From the NCBI GenBank assembly GCA_037893245.1, contig JBAIAA010000656.1, forward strand, positions 886,001 to 950,000: a stretch of 64,000 bases of DNA. The letters run 5' to 3'. A model generated the notes under the pieces. The model was not told the origin of the DNA and made no database searches. It saw nothing but the letters and a program-made list of their open reading frames with translations. The DNA comes from Crossaster papposus. Its lineage: Eukaryota; Echinodermata; Asteroidea; Velatida; Solasteridae. Below, in pieces: positions 57,401 to 63,670 of the stretch. Numbering within the stretch: the first letter of the stretch is position 1; every line of letters starts with the position of its first letter. Position numbers and translations under genes: made by a program.

Positions 57401-60400
57401 TATCAACTCTGCGACCAGCCGGGCAGATCTGCGGTCGGCTTTTTTGCTACATTTCGTGTCGGCTCACTCAAAGGATTTAGTTCATTGAACCTTATTTATT
57501 TTGGAAAAAGACGTGCCACTGTAGACGTGCAATTATGGGGAGCGGCAAGTCAATTTATTTACAAACATTTATTACAAGCTGAGAGTAAACTCCACGCAAT
57601 ACGGGATCGCTGTTGACAATCTGGCTCTGAAAACCGCGCACTTAACTTATCTTGTTTTTTTTTTTCACTGGACCGCCAGACTACTTAGAAAAGGGTTTTG
57701 ACTAGACTGCCGCTGTTTTGAGTGACCATAATTTGTTTGCGTCGAACCCGGAGTTGCAAAGTAGGCCCGTGCATTTGTTTAGTTGCAGAATGCAATGGAA
57801 GTAAGCACGCCATGCCAGTGCGGCAGTCGCGCGGCAGTCGCGCGGCAGTCGCGCGGCAGTCGCGCGGCAGTCGCGCGGCAGTTGCGCGGCAGTCGCGCGG
57901 CAGTCGCGCGGCAGTCGCGCGGCAGTCGCGCGGCAGTCGCGCGGCAGTCGCGCGGCAGCTTGCTAGTGGAGTGAGCGGGGATGTACATGCACGTGCCGAC
58001 GCAGTGTATACTTCCGGGTTTTTGTTATGATTCTAATAATAGTCACGGGTACCTGGGTACCCGACCGTGACAGGAATAGGGTACCCGGGTCCCGTACTAC
58101 CCGTAAACGCACACCCTTAATATTATTTTGATATCGATATTGCCGATAGCAATTTTGTAACCATATCAAAATATCGAAGATTTCGATATTGAGAAATGAT
58201 ATAAAACAAAATCATCTGTTGCTTTGATTGGAATTTGTGGTCTCTCTTAATGAAAAACCTTTGGAAATCTAATATATTGATTACTGTATTGCAAATTATA
58301 ATATCGACGATGCTTAGTTAATAGAATCATCTGTATTAGTAATATAGATGCTTCTTGTCCTTAATACTTCCAGCTGGAAGACTCAACCGACATCTTTGTA
58401 AATACGTGTAAGAAGTTCAAGAATGATTGGATGGATTATATTTTTTAGTGAACTTTCTGATAAATTCATTGCTGTTTTTTTTTCCTTAGATGGTAGTTGT
58501 CGTGCCGGTGATGATGGTGCAAGTATCATGTCTGGTGTCACTGATGCCGTGGTACCTCAACAGACTAATTATCAAGGACCTCAACCTACACCCCTACAGA
58601 AACCGTTCATTTCTGCTGCTACCCCAGTACACCTGTCTAGTAGATTCATGGTAAGAGGTTATTCTCCCACTACATCTGTCCAGTAGATTCATGGTAAGAG
58701 GTTATTCTCCCAGTACACCTGTCCAGTAGATTCATGGTAAGAGGTTATTCTCCCAGTACACCTGTCCAGTAGATTCATGGTAAGAGGTTATTGTCCCAGT
58801 ACACCTGTCCAGTAGATTCATGGTAAGAGGTTATTCTCCCAGTACACCTGTCCAGTAGATTCATGGTAAGAGGTTATTATTCCAGTACACCTGTCCAGTA
58901 GATTCATGGTAAGAGGTTATTCTCCCAGTACACCTGTCCAGTAGATTCATGGTAAGAGGTTATTCTCCCAGTACACCTGTCCAGTAGATTCATGGTAAGA
59001 GGTTATTCTCCCAGTACACCTGTCCAGTAGATTCATGGTAAGAGGTTATTGTCCCAGTACACCTGTCCAGTAGATTCATGGTAAGAGGTTATTCTCCCAG
59101 TACACCTGTCCAGTAGATTCATGGTAAGAGGTTATTATTCCAGTACACCTGTCCAGTAGATTCATGGTAAGAGGTTATTGTCCCAGTACACCTGTCCAGT
59201 AGATTCATGGTAAGATGTTATTCTCCCAGTACACCTGTCCAGTAGATTCAAGGTAAGAGGTTATTCTCCCAGTACACCTGTCCAGTAGATTCATGGTAAG
59301 AGGTTATTCTCCCAGTACACCTGTCCAGTAGATTCATGGTAAGAGGTTATTCTCCGAGTACACCTGTCTAGTAGATTCATGGTAAGAGGTTATTGTCCCA
59401 GTACACCTGTCCAGTAGATTCATGGTAAGAGGTTATTGTCCCAGTACACCTGTCCAGTAGATTCATGGTAAGAGGTTATTCTCCCAGTACACCTGTCCAG
59501 TAGATTCATGGTAAGAGGTTATTCTCCCAGTACACCTGTCCAGTAGATTCATGGTAAGAGGTTATTCTCCCAGTACACCTGTCCAGTAGATTCATGGTAA
59601 GAGGTTATTGTCCCAGTACACCTGTCCAGTAGATTCATGGTAAGAGGTTATTATTCCAGTACACCTGTCCAGTAGATTCATGGTTAGAGGTTATTCTCCC
59701 AGTACACCTGTCCAGTAGATTCATGGTAAGAGGTTATTCTCCCAGTACACCTGTCCAGTAGATTCATGGTAAGAGGTTATTCTCCCAGTACACCTGTCCA
59801 GTAGATTCATGGTAAGAGGTTATTCTCCCAGTACACCTGTCCAGTAGATTCATGGTAAGAGGTTATTCTCCCAGTACACCTGTCCAGTAGATTCATGGTA
59901 AGAGGTTATTCTCCCAGTACACCTGTCCAGTAGATTCATGGTTAGAGGTTATTCTCCCAGTACACCTGTCCAGTAGATTCATGGTAAGAGGTTATTCTCC
60001 CAGTACACCTGTCCAGTAGATTCATGGTAAGTGGTTATTGTCCCAGTACACCTGTCCAGTAGATTCATGGTAAGAGGTTATTCTCCCAGTACACCTGTCC
60101 AGTAGATTCATGGTAAGTGGTTATTGTCCCAGTACACCTGTCCAGTAGATTCATGGTAAGAGGTTATTCTCCCAGTACACCTGTCCAGTAGATTCATGGT
60201 AAGAGGTTATTCTCCCAGTACACCTGTCCAGTAGATTCATGGTTAGAGGTTATTCTCCCAGTACACCTGTCCAGTAGATTCAAGGTAAGAGGTTATTCTC
60301 CCAGTACACCTGTCCAGTAGATTCATGGTAAGAGGTTATTCTCCCAGTACACCTGTCCAGTAGATTCATGGTAAGTGGTTATTGTCCCAGTACACCTGTC

Positions 60401-63341
60401 CAGTAGATTCATGGTAAGTGGTTATTGTCCCAGTACACCTGTCCAGTAGATTCATGGTTAGAGGTTATTCTCCCAGTACACATGTCCGGTAGATTCATGG
60501 TAAGAGGTTATTGTCCCAGTACACCTGTCCAGTAGATTCATGGTAAGAGGTTATTGTCCCAGTACACCTGTCCAGTAGATTCATGGTAAGTGGTTATTGT
60601 CCCAGTACACCTGTCCAGTAGATTCATGGTAACAGGTTATTATCCCAGTACACCTGTCCAGTAGATTCATGGTAAGAGGTTATTCTCCCAGTACACCTGT
60701 CCAGTAGATTCATGGTTAGAGGTTATTCTCCCAGTACACCTGTCCAGTAGATTCAAGGTAAGAGGTTATTCTCCCAGTACACCTGTCCAGTAGATTCATG
60801 GTAAGAGGTTATTATCCCAGTACACCTGTCCAGTAGATTCATGGTAAGAGGTTATTCTCCCAGTACACCTGTCCAGTAGATTCATGGTTAGAGGTTATTC
60901 TCCCAGTACACCTGTCCAGTAGATTCAAGGTAAGAGGTTATTCTCCCAGTACACCTGTCCAGTAGATTCATGGTAAGAGGTTATTCTCCCAGTACACCTG
61001 TCCAGTAGATTCATGGTTAGAGGTTATTCTCCCAGTACACCTGTCCAGTAGATTCATGGTAAGAGGTTATTCTCCCAGTACACCTGTCCAGTAGATTCAT
61101 GGTAAGAGGTTATTGTCCCAGTACACCTGTCCAGTAGATTCATGGTTAGAGGTTATTGTCCCAGTACACCTGTCCAGTAGATTCATGGTAAGAGGTTATT
61201 GTCCCAGTACACCTGTCCAGTAGATTCATGGTAAGAGGTTATTCTCCCAGTACACCTGTCCAGTAGATTCATGGTTAGAGGTTATTCTCCCAGTACACCT
61301 GTCCAGTAGATTCATGGTAAGAGGTTATTCTCCCTGTACACCTGTCCAGTAGATTCATGGTAAGAGGTTATTGTCCCAGTACACCTGTCCAGTAGATTCA
61401 TGGTAAGAGGTTATTGTCCCAGTACACCTGTCCAGTAGATTCATGGTAAGAGGTTATTCTCCCAGTACACCTGTCTAGTAGATTCATGGTTAGAGGTTAT
61501 TCTCCCAGTACACCTGTCCAGTAGATTCATGGTAAGTGGTTATTGTCCCAGTACACCTGTCCAGTAGATTCATGGTAAGAGGTTATTCTCCCAGTACACC
61601 TGTCCAGTAGATTCATGGTTAGAGGTTATTCTCCCAGTACACCTGTCCAGTAGATTCATGGTTAGAGGTTATTCTCCCAGTACACCTGTCCAGTAGATTC
61701 ATGGTAAGTGGTTATTGTCCCAGTACACCTGTCCAGTAGATTCATGGTAAGAGGTTATTGTCCCAGTACACCTGTCCAGTAGATTCATGGTAAGAGGTTA
61801 TTCTCCCAGTACACCTGTCCAGTAGATTCATGGTTAGAGGTTATTCTCCCAGTACACCTGTCCAGTAGATTCATGGTTAGAGGTTATTCTCCCAGTACAC
61901 CTGTCCAGTAGATTCATGGTAAGTGGTTATTGTCCCAGTACACCTGTCCAGTAGATTCATGGTAAGAGGTTATTGTCCCAGTACACCTGTCCAGTAGATT
62001 CATGGTAAGAGGTTATTGTCCCAGTACACCTGTCCAGTAGATTCATGGTAAGTGGTTATTGTCCCAGTACACCTGTCCAGTAGATTCATGGTAACAGGTT
62101 ATTATCCCAGTACACCTGTCCAGTAGATTCATGGTAAGAGGTTATTGTCCCAGTACACCTGTCCAGTAGATTCATGGTAAGATGTTATTATCCCAGTACA
62201 CCTGTCCAGTAGATTCATGGTAAGTGGTTATTGTCCCAGTACACCTGTCCAGTAGATTCATGGTAACAGGTTATTATCCCAGTACACCTGTCCAGTAGAT
62301 TCATGGTAAGAGGTTATTCTCCCAGTACACCTGTCCAGTAGATTCATGGTAAGAGGTTATTCTCCCAGTACACCTGTCCAGTAGATTCATGGTTAGAGGT
62401 TATTCTCCCACTACATCTGTCCAGTAGATTCATGGTAACAGGTTATTGTCCCAATACAGGGTTCTTTTCAGCGTGACTTGCAAATATTTGCATACACGTA
62501 TAGGTTTCACCGCGTACAATTGTCCCCGGCCCTGTGTAGTTTCACTACTGACCTCTACACATGCTTTAGATTTTATGGCGTGTAGTAAATGACTTGATAT
62601 AACGCACTGAATGCAGAGAGAACAAAATGCCATAGACGGCAGAATGTTGTAAATAACATGTAAATAACGGTGCTAAATTTAAATCTGACATGCTTTCTGT
62701 TATCAAAGGCTGGGTATTTTTTAGGTCATAGCTCAAATAAAAAGGCAGTTTAAGCTTTAAATTCAGTCCTGAACACATATAAACAGTGCCGTCTTGTGAA
62801 ATAAATGAATGCTGATTGTCACATGCTGACACCAGAGGTGACAGCCATTGGCAAAATTGTGCCTGTTCAGGAGTCATGGAAATAACAGAATTACATATTC
62901 CTTACTACTTTTACTTTCTGATTTATACTATTTATTTAAAATACGTGTAGTTCATGTAAGCATATAAAAGATTACAAATTTCAATAAATCTGAAAGTCAA
63001 AAAAGAAATCTTCCCACTGGGTTTTGCATTTGTTGTGCTACCACCTGTTTCAAGTTTTGTCTCTTCTTTTTAGATTGCCTCGCATGTTTGTTTGCTGGAA
63101 AACTTATGATAGCCCTAAGCTACCATTTGCCGCAATTTTTGTTTTCTGAATTACAGAAGTGGAATTCCATTGGAATCGTCCGTTGCTATGACACTGAAGA
63201 TGAATCTTCTATTGATGTTGAATTCCATGACACGTCCGTTCATCATGCCATCCATTTTGACAACCAGCTGAATCGCACAATGGCAGATCTCTCAAGTGAA
63301 GCTGTGCTGTTAGGAAGCGAGTCCGATGGAGATGTATCGAG
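39247..63341 (+). CDS. WDHD1: WDHD1/AND-1 (Ctf4 family), 5' ten coding exons, partial
   Basis: AND-1/Ctf4 is a trimeric replisome hub that ties the CMG helicase to DNA polymerase alpha-primase in the nucleus. Exons 39247-39435, 40431-40582, 42680-42788, 44771-44868, 52534-52582, 54330-54529, 55175-55316, 56260-56455, 58490-58650 and 63157-63341 all have GT-AG borders and matching phases. They join to 493 codons plus 2 nt without a stop. Residues 1-313 form the N-terminal WD40 propeller (CGSDGDVRIW, ASSSCDGTLKIW, TTWSPCGQFLASGNTDGHIC are blade signatures). Residues 314-410 are an acidic linker. From about 415 the SepB-like middle domain begins (KWNSIGIVRCY, VEFHDTSVHHA). Order and content follow vertebrate WDHD1 closely. 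The remaining middle domain and the C-terminal HMG box lie past the right edge. Intron 4 carries a nested antisense transposon; introns 7-9 carry splice-site duplications. Confidence 0.94.
39505..40037 (+). repeat. 17-bp minisatellite in WDHD1 intron 1
   Basis: About 30 copies of CCCTATGTTCCCCCGGT, near-perfect at 39640-39830 and degenerate towards both ends (CCGATCCCTATGTTCCT variants). Because 17 is not a multiple of 3, all three plus frames give Pro/Tyr/Ser-rich open frames; these are not genes. Confidence 0.93.
40431..40582 (+). CDS. WDHD1: WDHD1 coding exon 2 (residues 64-114)
   Basis: Acceptor TTTGTCAACAG, donor CAG|GTAAAC, phase 2. Encodes NNRLYTASEANTIQAHTFPE and PDGIVTRFTSPVTHF, the strongly conserved second blade of the family. 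Confidence 0.92.
40685..40864. mobile_element. Near-perfect palindromic MITE in intron 2
   Basis: AACGTGAGGATTTTAGATAA at the left and its inverse at the right. The whole 180 bp forms one long hairpin through the CACCCGTATTATTGGC arms and GACGTGGCGTCCTTC inner arms, with a loop near 40770-40785. No coding content. Confidence 0.8.
41125..41503. mobile_element. Non-autonomous TIR element in intron 2
   Basis: TGTGATGCGATCAAGCAAAA at the left is inverted at the right (41478-41503) over about 28 bp. The centre is AT-rich. Target duplication unclear; family unknown. Confidence 0.65.
42031..42610 (+). repeat. About 0.58-kb interspersed repeat, copy A (intron 2)
   Basis: Begins with a palindromic end (GACCCGGTTATTACTGCGTG / ATAATGACCGGGT) and ends near CTCCTAGGTATTTATTAAT. 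The body reappears inverted at 52840-53225, with the palindromic end at 53304-53372. Together they look like two copies of one element family in opposite orientations, 10.8 kb apart. Confidence 0.75.
42680..42788 (+). CDS. WDHD1: WDHD1 coding exon 3 (residues 114-150)
   Basis: Acceptor TTTGTTTTAG, donor ATT|GTAAGA, phase 0. Encodes SDFTMKYVDIEG and FHGHNAPILSVAIDPQNEYI, a GH dipeptide blade start. Confidence 0.92.
43222..44056. mobile_element. hAT-like foldback element with 8-bp target duplication (intron 3)
   Basis: CTTGGCGG (43222-43229) and CTTAGCGG (44049-44056) flank 819 bp. The ends are inverted copies TAAGCT(T/A)GGGCGGTTCC. Inside, GGTTCCG/GGACCCG-rich arms and a perfect central palindrome (43612-43674, centred on GATCCTAGGATC) make a foldback structure. 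Eight-bp duplications and the GGGCGG-type end fit hAT. It interrupts a dispersed repeat whose uninterrupted relative is at 35690-35835. No transposase. Confidence 0.75.
44268..44287 (+). repeat. Short interstitial TTAGGG tract
   Basis: Three TAGGGT units in a row in intron 3; similar two-unit tracts occur at 35690 and 43149 on the other strand as part of a dispersed repeat. Too short to be a telomeric remnant. Confidence 0.6.
44771..44868 (+). CDS. WDHD1: WDHD1 coding exon 4 (residues 151-183)
   Basis: Acceptor TTTTTTTATCTAG, donor CAG|GTAGGT, phase 2. Encodes ASSSCDGTLKIWSIADQSWE and KCSDV. Its downstream intron (44869-52533) houses the 7.1-kb transposon. Confidence 0.92.
44881..45405. other. 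Intron 4 upstream of the transposon, nothing recognised
   Basis: Host intron sequence with no repeat or gene I can identify; a 109-codon antisense frame has no family features. Confidence 0.5.
45409..45890 (+). repeat. Left terminal inverted repeat of the transposon
   Basis: Inverse of 52025-52517 with scattered differences and a 15-20 bp indel near the tip. Carries repeated AAGATGGCGTCC/AAGATGGCCGCC words (about 45545, 45709, 45871) and the paired TCCATCCGAGAAACATAATT-type subrepeat. Confidence 0.85.
46216..50628 (-). CDS. Academ-like transposase with XPG/FEN1-like nuclease region, intact 1470-codon ORF
   Basis: Probably cuts and moves the surrounding element in the nucleus. One unbroken frame. 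The real start is probably codon 16 (ATG at 50583): it directly precedes MSSSKVNCDICPIC, and CTCCTACCTGCAG|G just upstream reads as a splice acceptor of a leader exon. Residues 24-85 and 110-185 hold CxxC/H-type zinc-binding clusters (CDICPIC, CLFCG, CLYHHSC). About 1115-1300 resembles the PIN/XPG fold: VVFDGYGGGPSIKD (N-type Asp box), APGDADVHIAKAA and GEDTDLLVLLLHY (I-type acidic boxes), YTGCDSTSRIFGIGKKSVF (third Asp and helix-hairpin-helix-like turn). Residues 1421-1455 form a dense Cys cluster (CNCC..C....CTC.....C...CGPC). Family assignment is from motif pattern, not a search. Intact frame implies recent activity. Confidence 0.72.
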   Translation of the reverse strand: MNYCNWLYLLPAGLTMSSSKVNCDICPICTKTYDNEDDVCQIRQKGADGINHASAQRGDSLVVIPGTKVHISCRRFYNNPRNFKSEMNQKCGPSNSVKRSARMSLGPFNSKTDCLFCGNSIVLESSDYSYVKTDTFVKTILESCDDRSDNWSFSVKGRIEYFGSDLHAADCLYHHSCSRNFRTSRDVPLKFQSAPESKRKKSGRPKALDLEQAFSKVCSYLETRDEEQLTICDLSNKMKEFLTDEDSLPYGNQYLKSKLKDRYGNSLHIAEGEGLHDIVTMREKASEILRSYFKHQEGDEESQKRAIIETAARLIKSDIKTNVPSVTDQYPSSEMLKLDSTLAYIPETLHLLLDSLFVGTDNRRKVASIGQAIIQAVRPRATIVPLQIGLGVQTHHLHRSKFLVDTLHEMGFSSSYGEVLRFEINAASCVAPDILGKNVDLQDTTVLFAADNVDHNIITIDGKGTFHGMGMVAALTPAKKVSRIITRRNTSDLKITDNSRVEIIDLRFAKHVCRSMKYQDLPKLIPDFDMRIDILWELAFSFRQETPNWPGMMHTFYRGKDHPGQSSVIFLPMIDMYSGDKICILSTLEFLSNLATKHHVSPVVTFDQPLYWKAAELIIDAPQDSPLKRIVLRLGCFHTFMNLLGAIGTLMEGTGLREILGTVYGDNAVTHMMTGKSVQRAFRGHLLVDKCLNGIIVTAMRDETPEFASLVDQAEDMYSEVLAGERTLESTNTSDLIATIKQEIDKKRKELQGRSKTSQLWLNYQKMIQVARMLITADRIGSWSLHLRAVADCLPIFAAAGHFNYLKSAHFYVQEMSGLETKHPDTYKNFTDGYHVIRRTDKVWAGLSSDLVIEQTLMRSLKATGGLTRGSGMTEEQRSLWTMSMPVTSEYNSAMQEFTNLSFTTSDQHKDLSEARIKRDTSDVSKINEKLATCTPFSPDPSLRNVVNGVVASSGVNVHEYESVGKKIMANMIGHAVFTVSFKRKEKATTLGEISKVKIAPEQTIDAALLFQRFLVVSKTGELELEEVMSYELSPFPPALFEARNIFQKADKPQLAHAITDYASKVSSEAVKDCPPNTEQYVLDGGSLVHRIPWKTGDSYGTIARSYADFTTRRYGSAIVVFDGYGGGPSIKDNTHQRRGQNAHPVVRFNADTVFSGKKDEFLSRDCNKQGLINLISEELRTSNCTVINAPGDADVHIAKAAVNSSRRHSTTLIGEDTDLLVLLLHYADVDSRELYFRSDNATKALKVYNIKQLKVDLGKDLCSQLLFLHAYTGCDSTSRIFGIGKKSVFQKLVKGNPTLVSCASTFLLPSQPKERIEELGIKAMSVMFGGSCNDSLASLRYKLFVKKISNAKSFVTPERLPPTPASTKFHSLRAYYQVMEWMESEGDMNVTDWGWTLEDNHLVPLMSNMEAAPSNLLKLIHCNCCTACSTLRCTCRGYGLPCNSVCGPCQLDTCHNPYNESLDSETEEE
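50629..52024 (-). other. Transposon 5' region (leader and promoter of the transposase)
   Basis: Between the ORF and the right terminal repeat. AT-rich with a poly-C run at 51281-51293. Likely contains a noncoding leader exon and intron for the transposase; no further gene seen. Confidence 0.5.
52025..52517 (-). repeat. Right terminal inverted repeat of the transposon
   Basis: Two copies of a subrepeat of about 170 bp (GGACGCCATCTTG at 52194 and about 52364), then the tip reading outward to TTGACCTGACTA. The tip contains CTGAC, a good branch-point match, with its A at 52514, 20 nt before exon 5. Confidence 0.85.
52534..52582 (+). CDS. WDHD1: WDHD1 coding exon 5, 49-nt small exon (residues 183-199)
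   Basis: Joins exon 4 in phase 2 to give SLSKTLCRLSWKPQSGK, matching the conserved CRLAWQPKSGK region of the family. Donor AAG|GTGAGT. Only 16 bp of host intron (TCTTGTCTCTTTCCAG) separates the acceptor border from the transposon end. Confidence 0.9.
52840..53372 (-). repeat. About 0.55-kb interspersed repeat, copy B (intron 5), inverted relative to 42031-42610
   Basis: Shares, in inverse, CTCCTAGGTATTTATTAA, GCGCGCAGTATCAAGATTTG and CAACGCGCTAGCGTTAACAG words with copy A. The palindromic end is at 53304-53372. A stretch near 53225-53300 differs from copy A. Confidence 0.75.
53376..53935 (-). mobile_element. tRNA-derived SINE with tandemly multiplied tRNA-like heads (intron 5)
   Basis: Read on the minus strand: five or six tRNA-like head copies spaced 65-67 bp (B-box positions about 53907, 53840, 53775, 53708, 53641 and a diverged one near 53570), then one SINE body to about 53376. 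Heads carry TGGCGTAGTGG (A box) and GGTTGGATTCC or GGTTCGATTCC (B box). Same family as 54029-54306. Confidence 0.8.
54029..54306 (+). mobile_element. tRNA-derived SINE with (AAT)n tail (intron 5)
   Basis: A box TGGCGTAGCGG (54032-54042) and B box GGTTCGAATCC (54074-54084) in a tRNA-like head, a body of about 180 bp (GGGTTTTCAGTCCCTGCCGG onward), and an AAT tail. It ends about 23 bp before exon 6, so it abuts that exon's polypyrimidine tract. The antisense ORF of 109 codons here is a SINE artefact. Confidence 0.85.
54330..54529 (+). CDS. WDHD1: WDHD1 coding exon 6 (residues 200-266)
   Basis: Acceptor TTTTTTTCATGTCAG, donor CAG|GTAAGC, phase 2. Encodes FLAVPIEKEIQLYERDSWDV, then SVTTWSPCGQFLASGNTDGH and ICIWDVNTRECIDR, a textbook WD blade. 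A SINE tail ends about 23 bp upstream. Confidence 0.93.
54530..55174. other. WDHD1 intron 6, simple diverged repeats only
   Basis: 54600-54640 has CGTAGTC-type short repeats; 54720-54900 repeats the phrase GAGGTCAAGTTGTAA. No gene or element identified. Confidence 0.5.
55175..55316 (+). CDS. WDHD1: WDHD1 coding exon 7 (residues 266-313)
   Basis: Acceptor TTGTTTCTTTCAG, donor CAG|GTAACC, phase 0. Encodes GLSICGMAWHPANGNEIVYT and GQVGVLDNVI, the last blade of the propeller. Confidence 0.92.
55317..55980. other. WDHD1 intron 7, 5' part
   Basis: Includes a tRNA-like B box phrase near 55390-55405 (GTTTGAACCCC), a poly-G run at 55857-55872 and a perfect inverted repeat TGACGTCGATTAC/GTAATCGACGTCA at 55957-55986. 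No gene seen. Confidence 0.5.
55982..56277 (+). repeat. 84-bp tandem repeat: four copies of the exon 8 acceptor region
   Basis: Copies of TCATTTCTCAACCAG|GTTCCAATCTTCAAGCA place AG|G junctions at 56009, 56093, 56177 and the real exon start 56260 (spacings 84, 84, 83). The real copy reads GTTGCAGTCTCCAAGCAG. Copies 1 and 3 keep an AG-G acceptor; copy 2 has AAG|TT. Using any upstream copy meets an in-frame stop within 9 codons. Confidence 0.88.
56260..56455 (+). CDS. WDHD1: WDHD1 coding exon 8, acidic linker (residues 314-379)
   Basis: Acceptor CATTTCTCCATCAG, donor ATG|GTAAAA, phase 1. Encodes VAVSKQSADLFDDDAVDEDF and a Glu/Asp-rich stretch ending QDDDNSNG, matching the acidic linker of WDHD1. 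The acceptor region is the last of four 84-bp tandem copies. Confidence 0.9.
56941..58119. mobile_element. hAT-like element with TATTATTT target duplication (intron 8)
   Basis: ATATTATTT flanks both sides (56932-56940, 58120-58128). The ends are related inverted sequences (AAGGCCGTGCCGGGTACCCG left; AAGGGTGTGCG then GGGACCCGGGTACCC on the inverse right). The 1179-bp interior has no transposase frame, so it is non-autonomous. It contains an internal 11-bp minisatellite. Confidence 0.65.
57818..57959 (+). repeat. 11-bp GC-rich minisatellite, 13 copies
   Basis: CGGCAGTCGCG repeats with an exact 11-bp period from 57821 to 57953, with one GTTGCG variant. Every unit has GCGCG, so the tract is very CpG-dense. 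The Arg/Gly/Ser-rich open frames on both strands are by-products. Confidence 0.92.
58490..58650 (+). CDS. WDHD1: WDHD1 coding exon 9 (residues 379-432)
   Basis: Acceptor TTTTTTTCCTTAG, donor ATG|GTAAGA, phase 0. Encodes QGPQPTPLQKPFISAATPVH then LSSRFM, the conserved entry into the SepB-like domain. Its last 29 bp plus the donor are the seed of the 89-copy minisatellite that follows. Confidence 0.92.
58622..62455 (+). repeat. 43-bp minisatellite of 89 copies, each containing the exon 9 donor site
   Basis: The unit CCAGTACACCTGTCCAGTAG ATTCATG|GTAAGAGGTTATTCTC starts in the last 29 bp of exon 9 and includes its 5' splice site. The first (authentic) GT is at 58651 and the last at 62435; 3784 bp is exactly 88 x 43. 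Variants include GTTAGA, GTAACA, and ten GTAAGT copies (about 60029, 60115, 60372, 60415, 60587, 61532, 61704, 61920, 62048, 62221), the last linked to TTATTGTCCC. The second and last copies share CACTACATCTG. Confidence 0.96.
62456..63156. other. WDHD1 intron 9, 3' part, nothing recognised
   Basis: Unique AT-rich sequence between the minisatellite and exon 10. Short antisense frames have no family features. Confidence 0.5.
63157..63341 (+). CDS. WDHD1: WDHD1 coding exon 10 (residues 433-494)
   Basis: Acceptor TCTGAATTACAG, donor GAG|GTGAGA, phase 2. Encodes KWNSIGIVRCYDTEDESSID, VEFHDTSVHHAIHFDNQLN and ADLSSEAVLLGSESDGD of the SepB-like domain. The next exon lies beyond the window. Confidence 0.92.
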
Positions 63342-63519
63342 GTGAGATGATCATTTGGATTTATGGTTTGTGTCTCGGACCTTTGTGCATGCGCCGCTGC
63401 ATGATGTAATCATGCTAGCATATTACACAAATAAAGCATTGCACATTCTTTGTCAACATTGTGGTATTGTGATGTGAGTATATATTATATGTATTGTGTT
63501 TTGCGATAGTTGCAGATAC

Positions 63520-63670
63520 TATTATTAGAAAAACCCTAAAAGAATATCCTGGGGGAAAACTAGAAGTCGGGGCAGTCACTGAAAACCCAAACCACATATT
63601 GGCCCAGGCGGGATTCCAACCCGGGTCACAGCGGTGGAAGATGAGGAAAGAACCGCTATGGCTAGAGCGG
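63520..63670 (-). mobile_element. SINE fragment, same family as in intron 5
   Basis: On the minus strand it has the head (CACCGCTGTGACCCGGGTTG), then GGCCAATATGTGGTTTGGGT and the start of the body. Truncated after about 130 bp. Confidence 0.75.

Noticed and set aside
57722..58030. Arg/Gly/Ser-rich ORFs on both strands
   Set aside because: Translation of the 11-bp minisatellite inside a transposon.
62430..62877. Minus-strand ORFs of 67 and 103 codons
   Set aside because: No family motif, codon pattern or splice signals; chance frames in intron 9.
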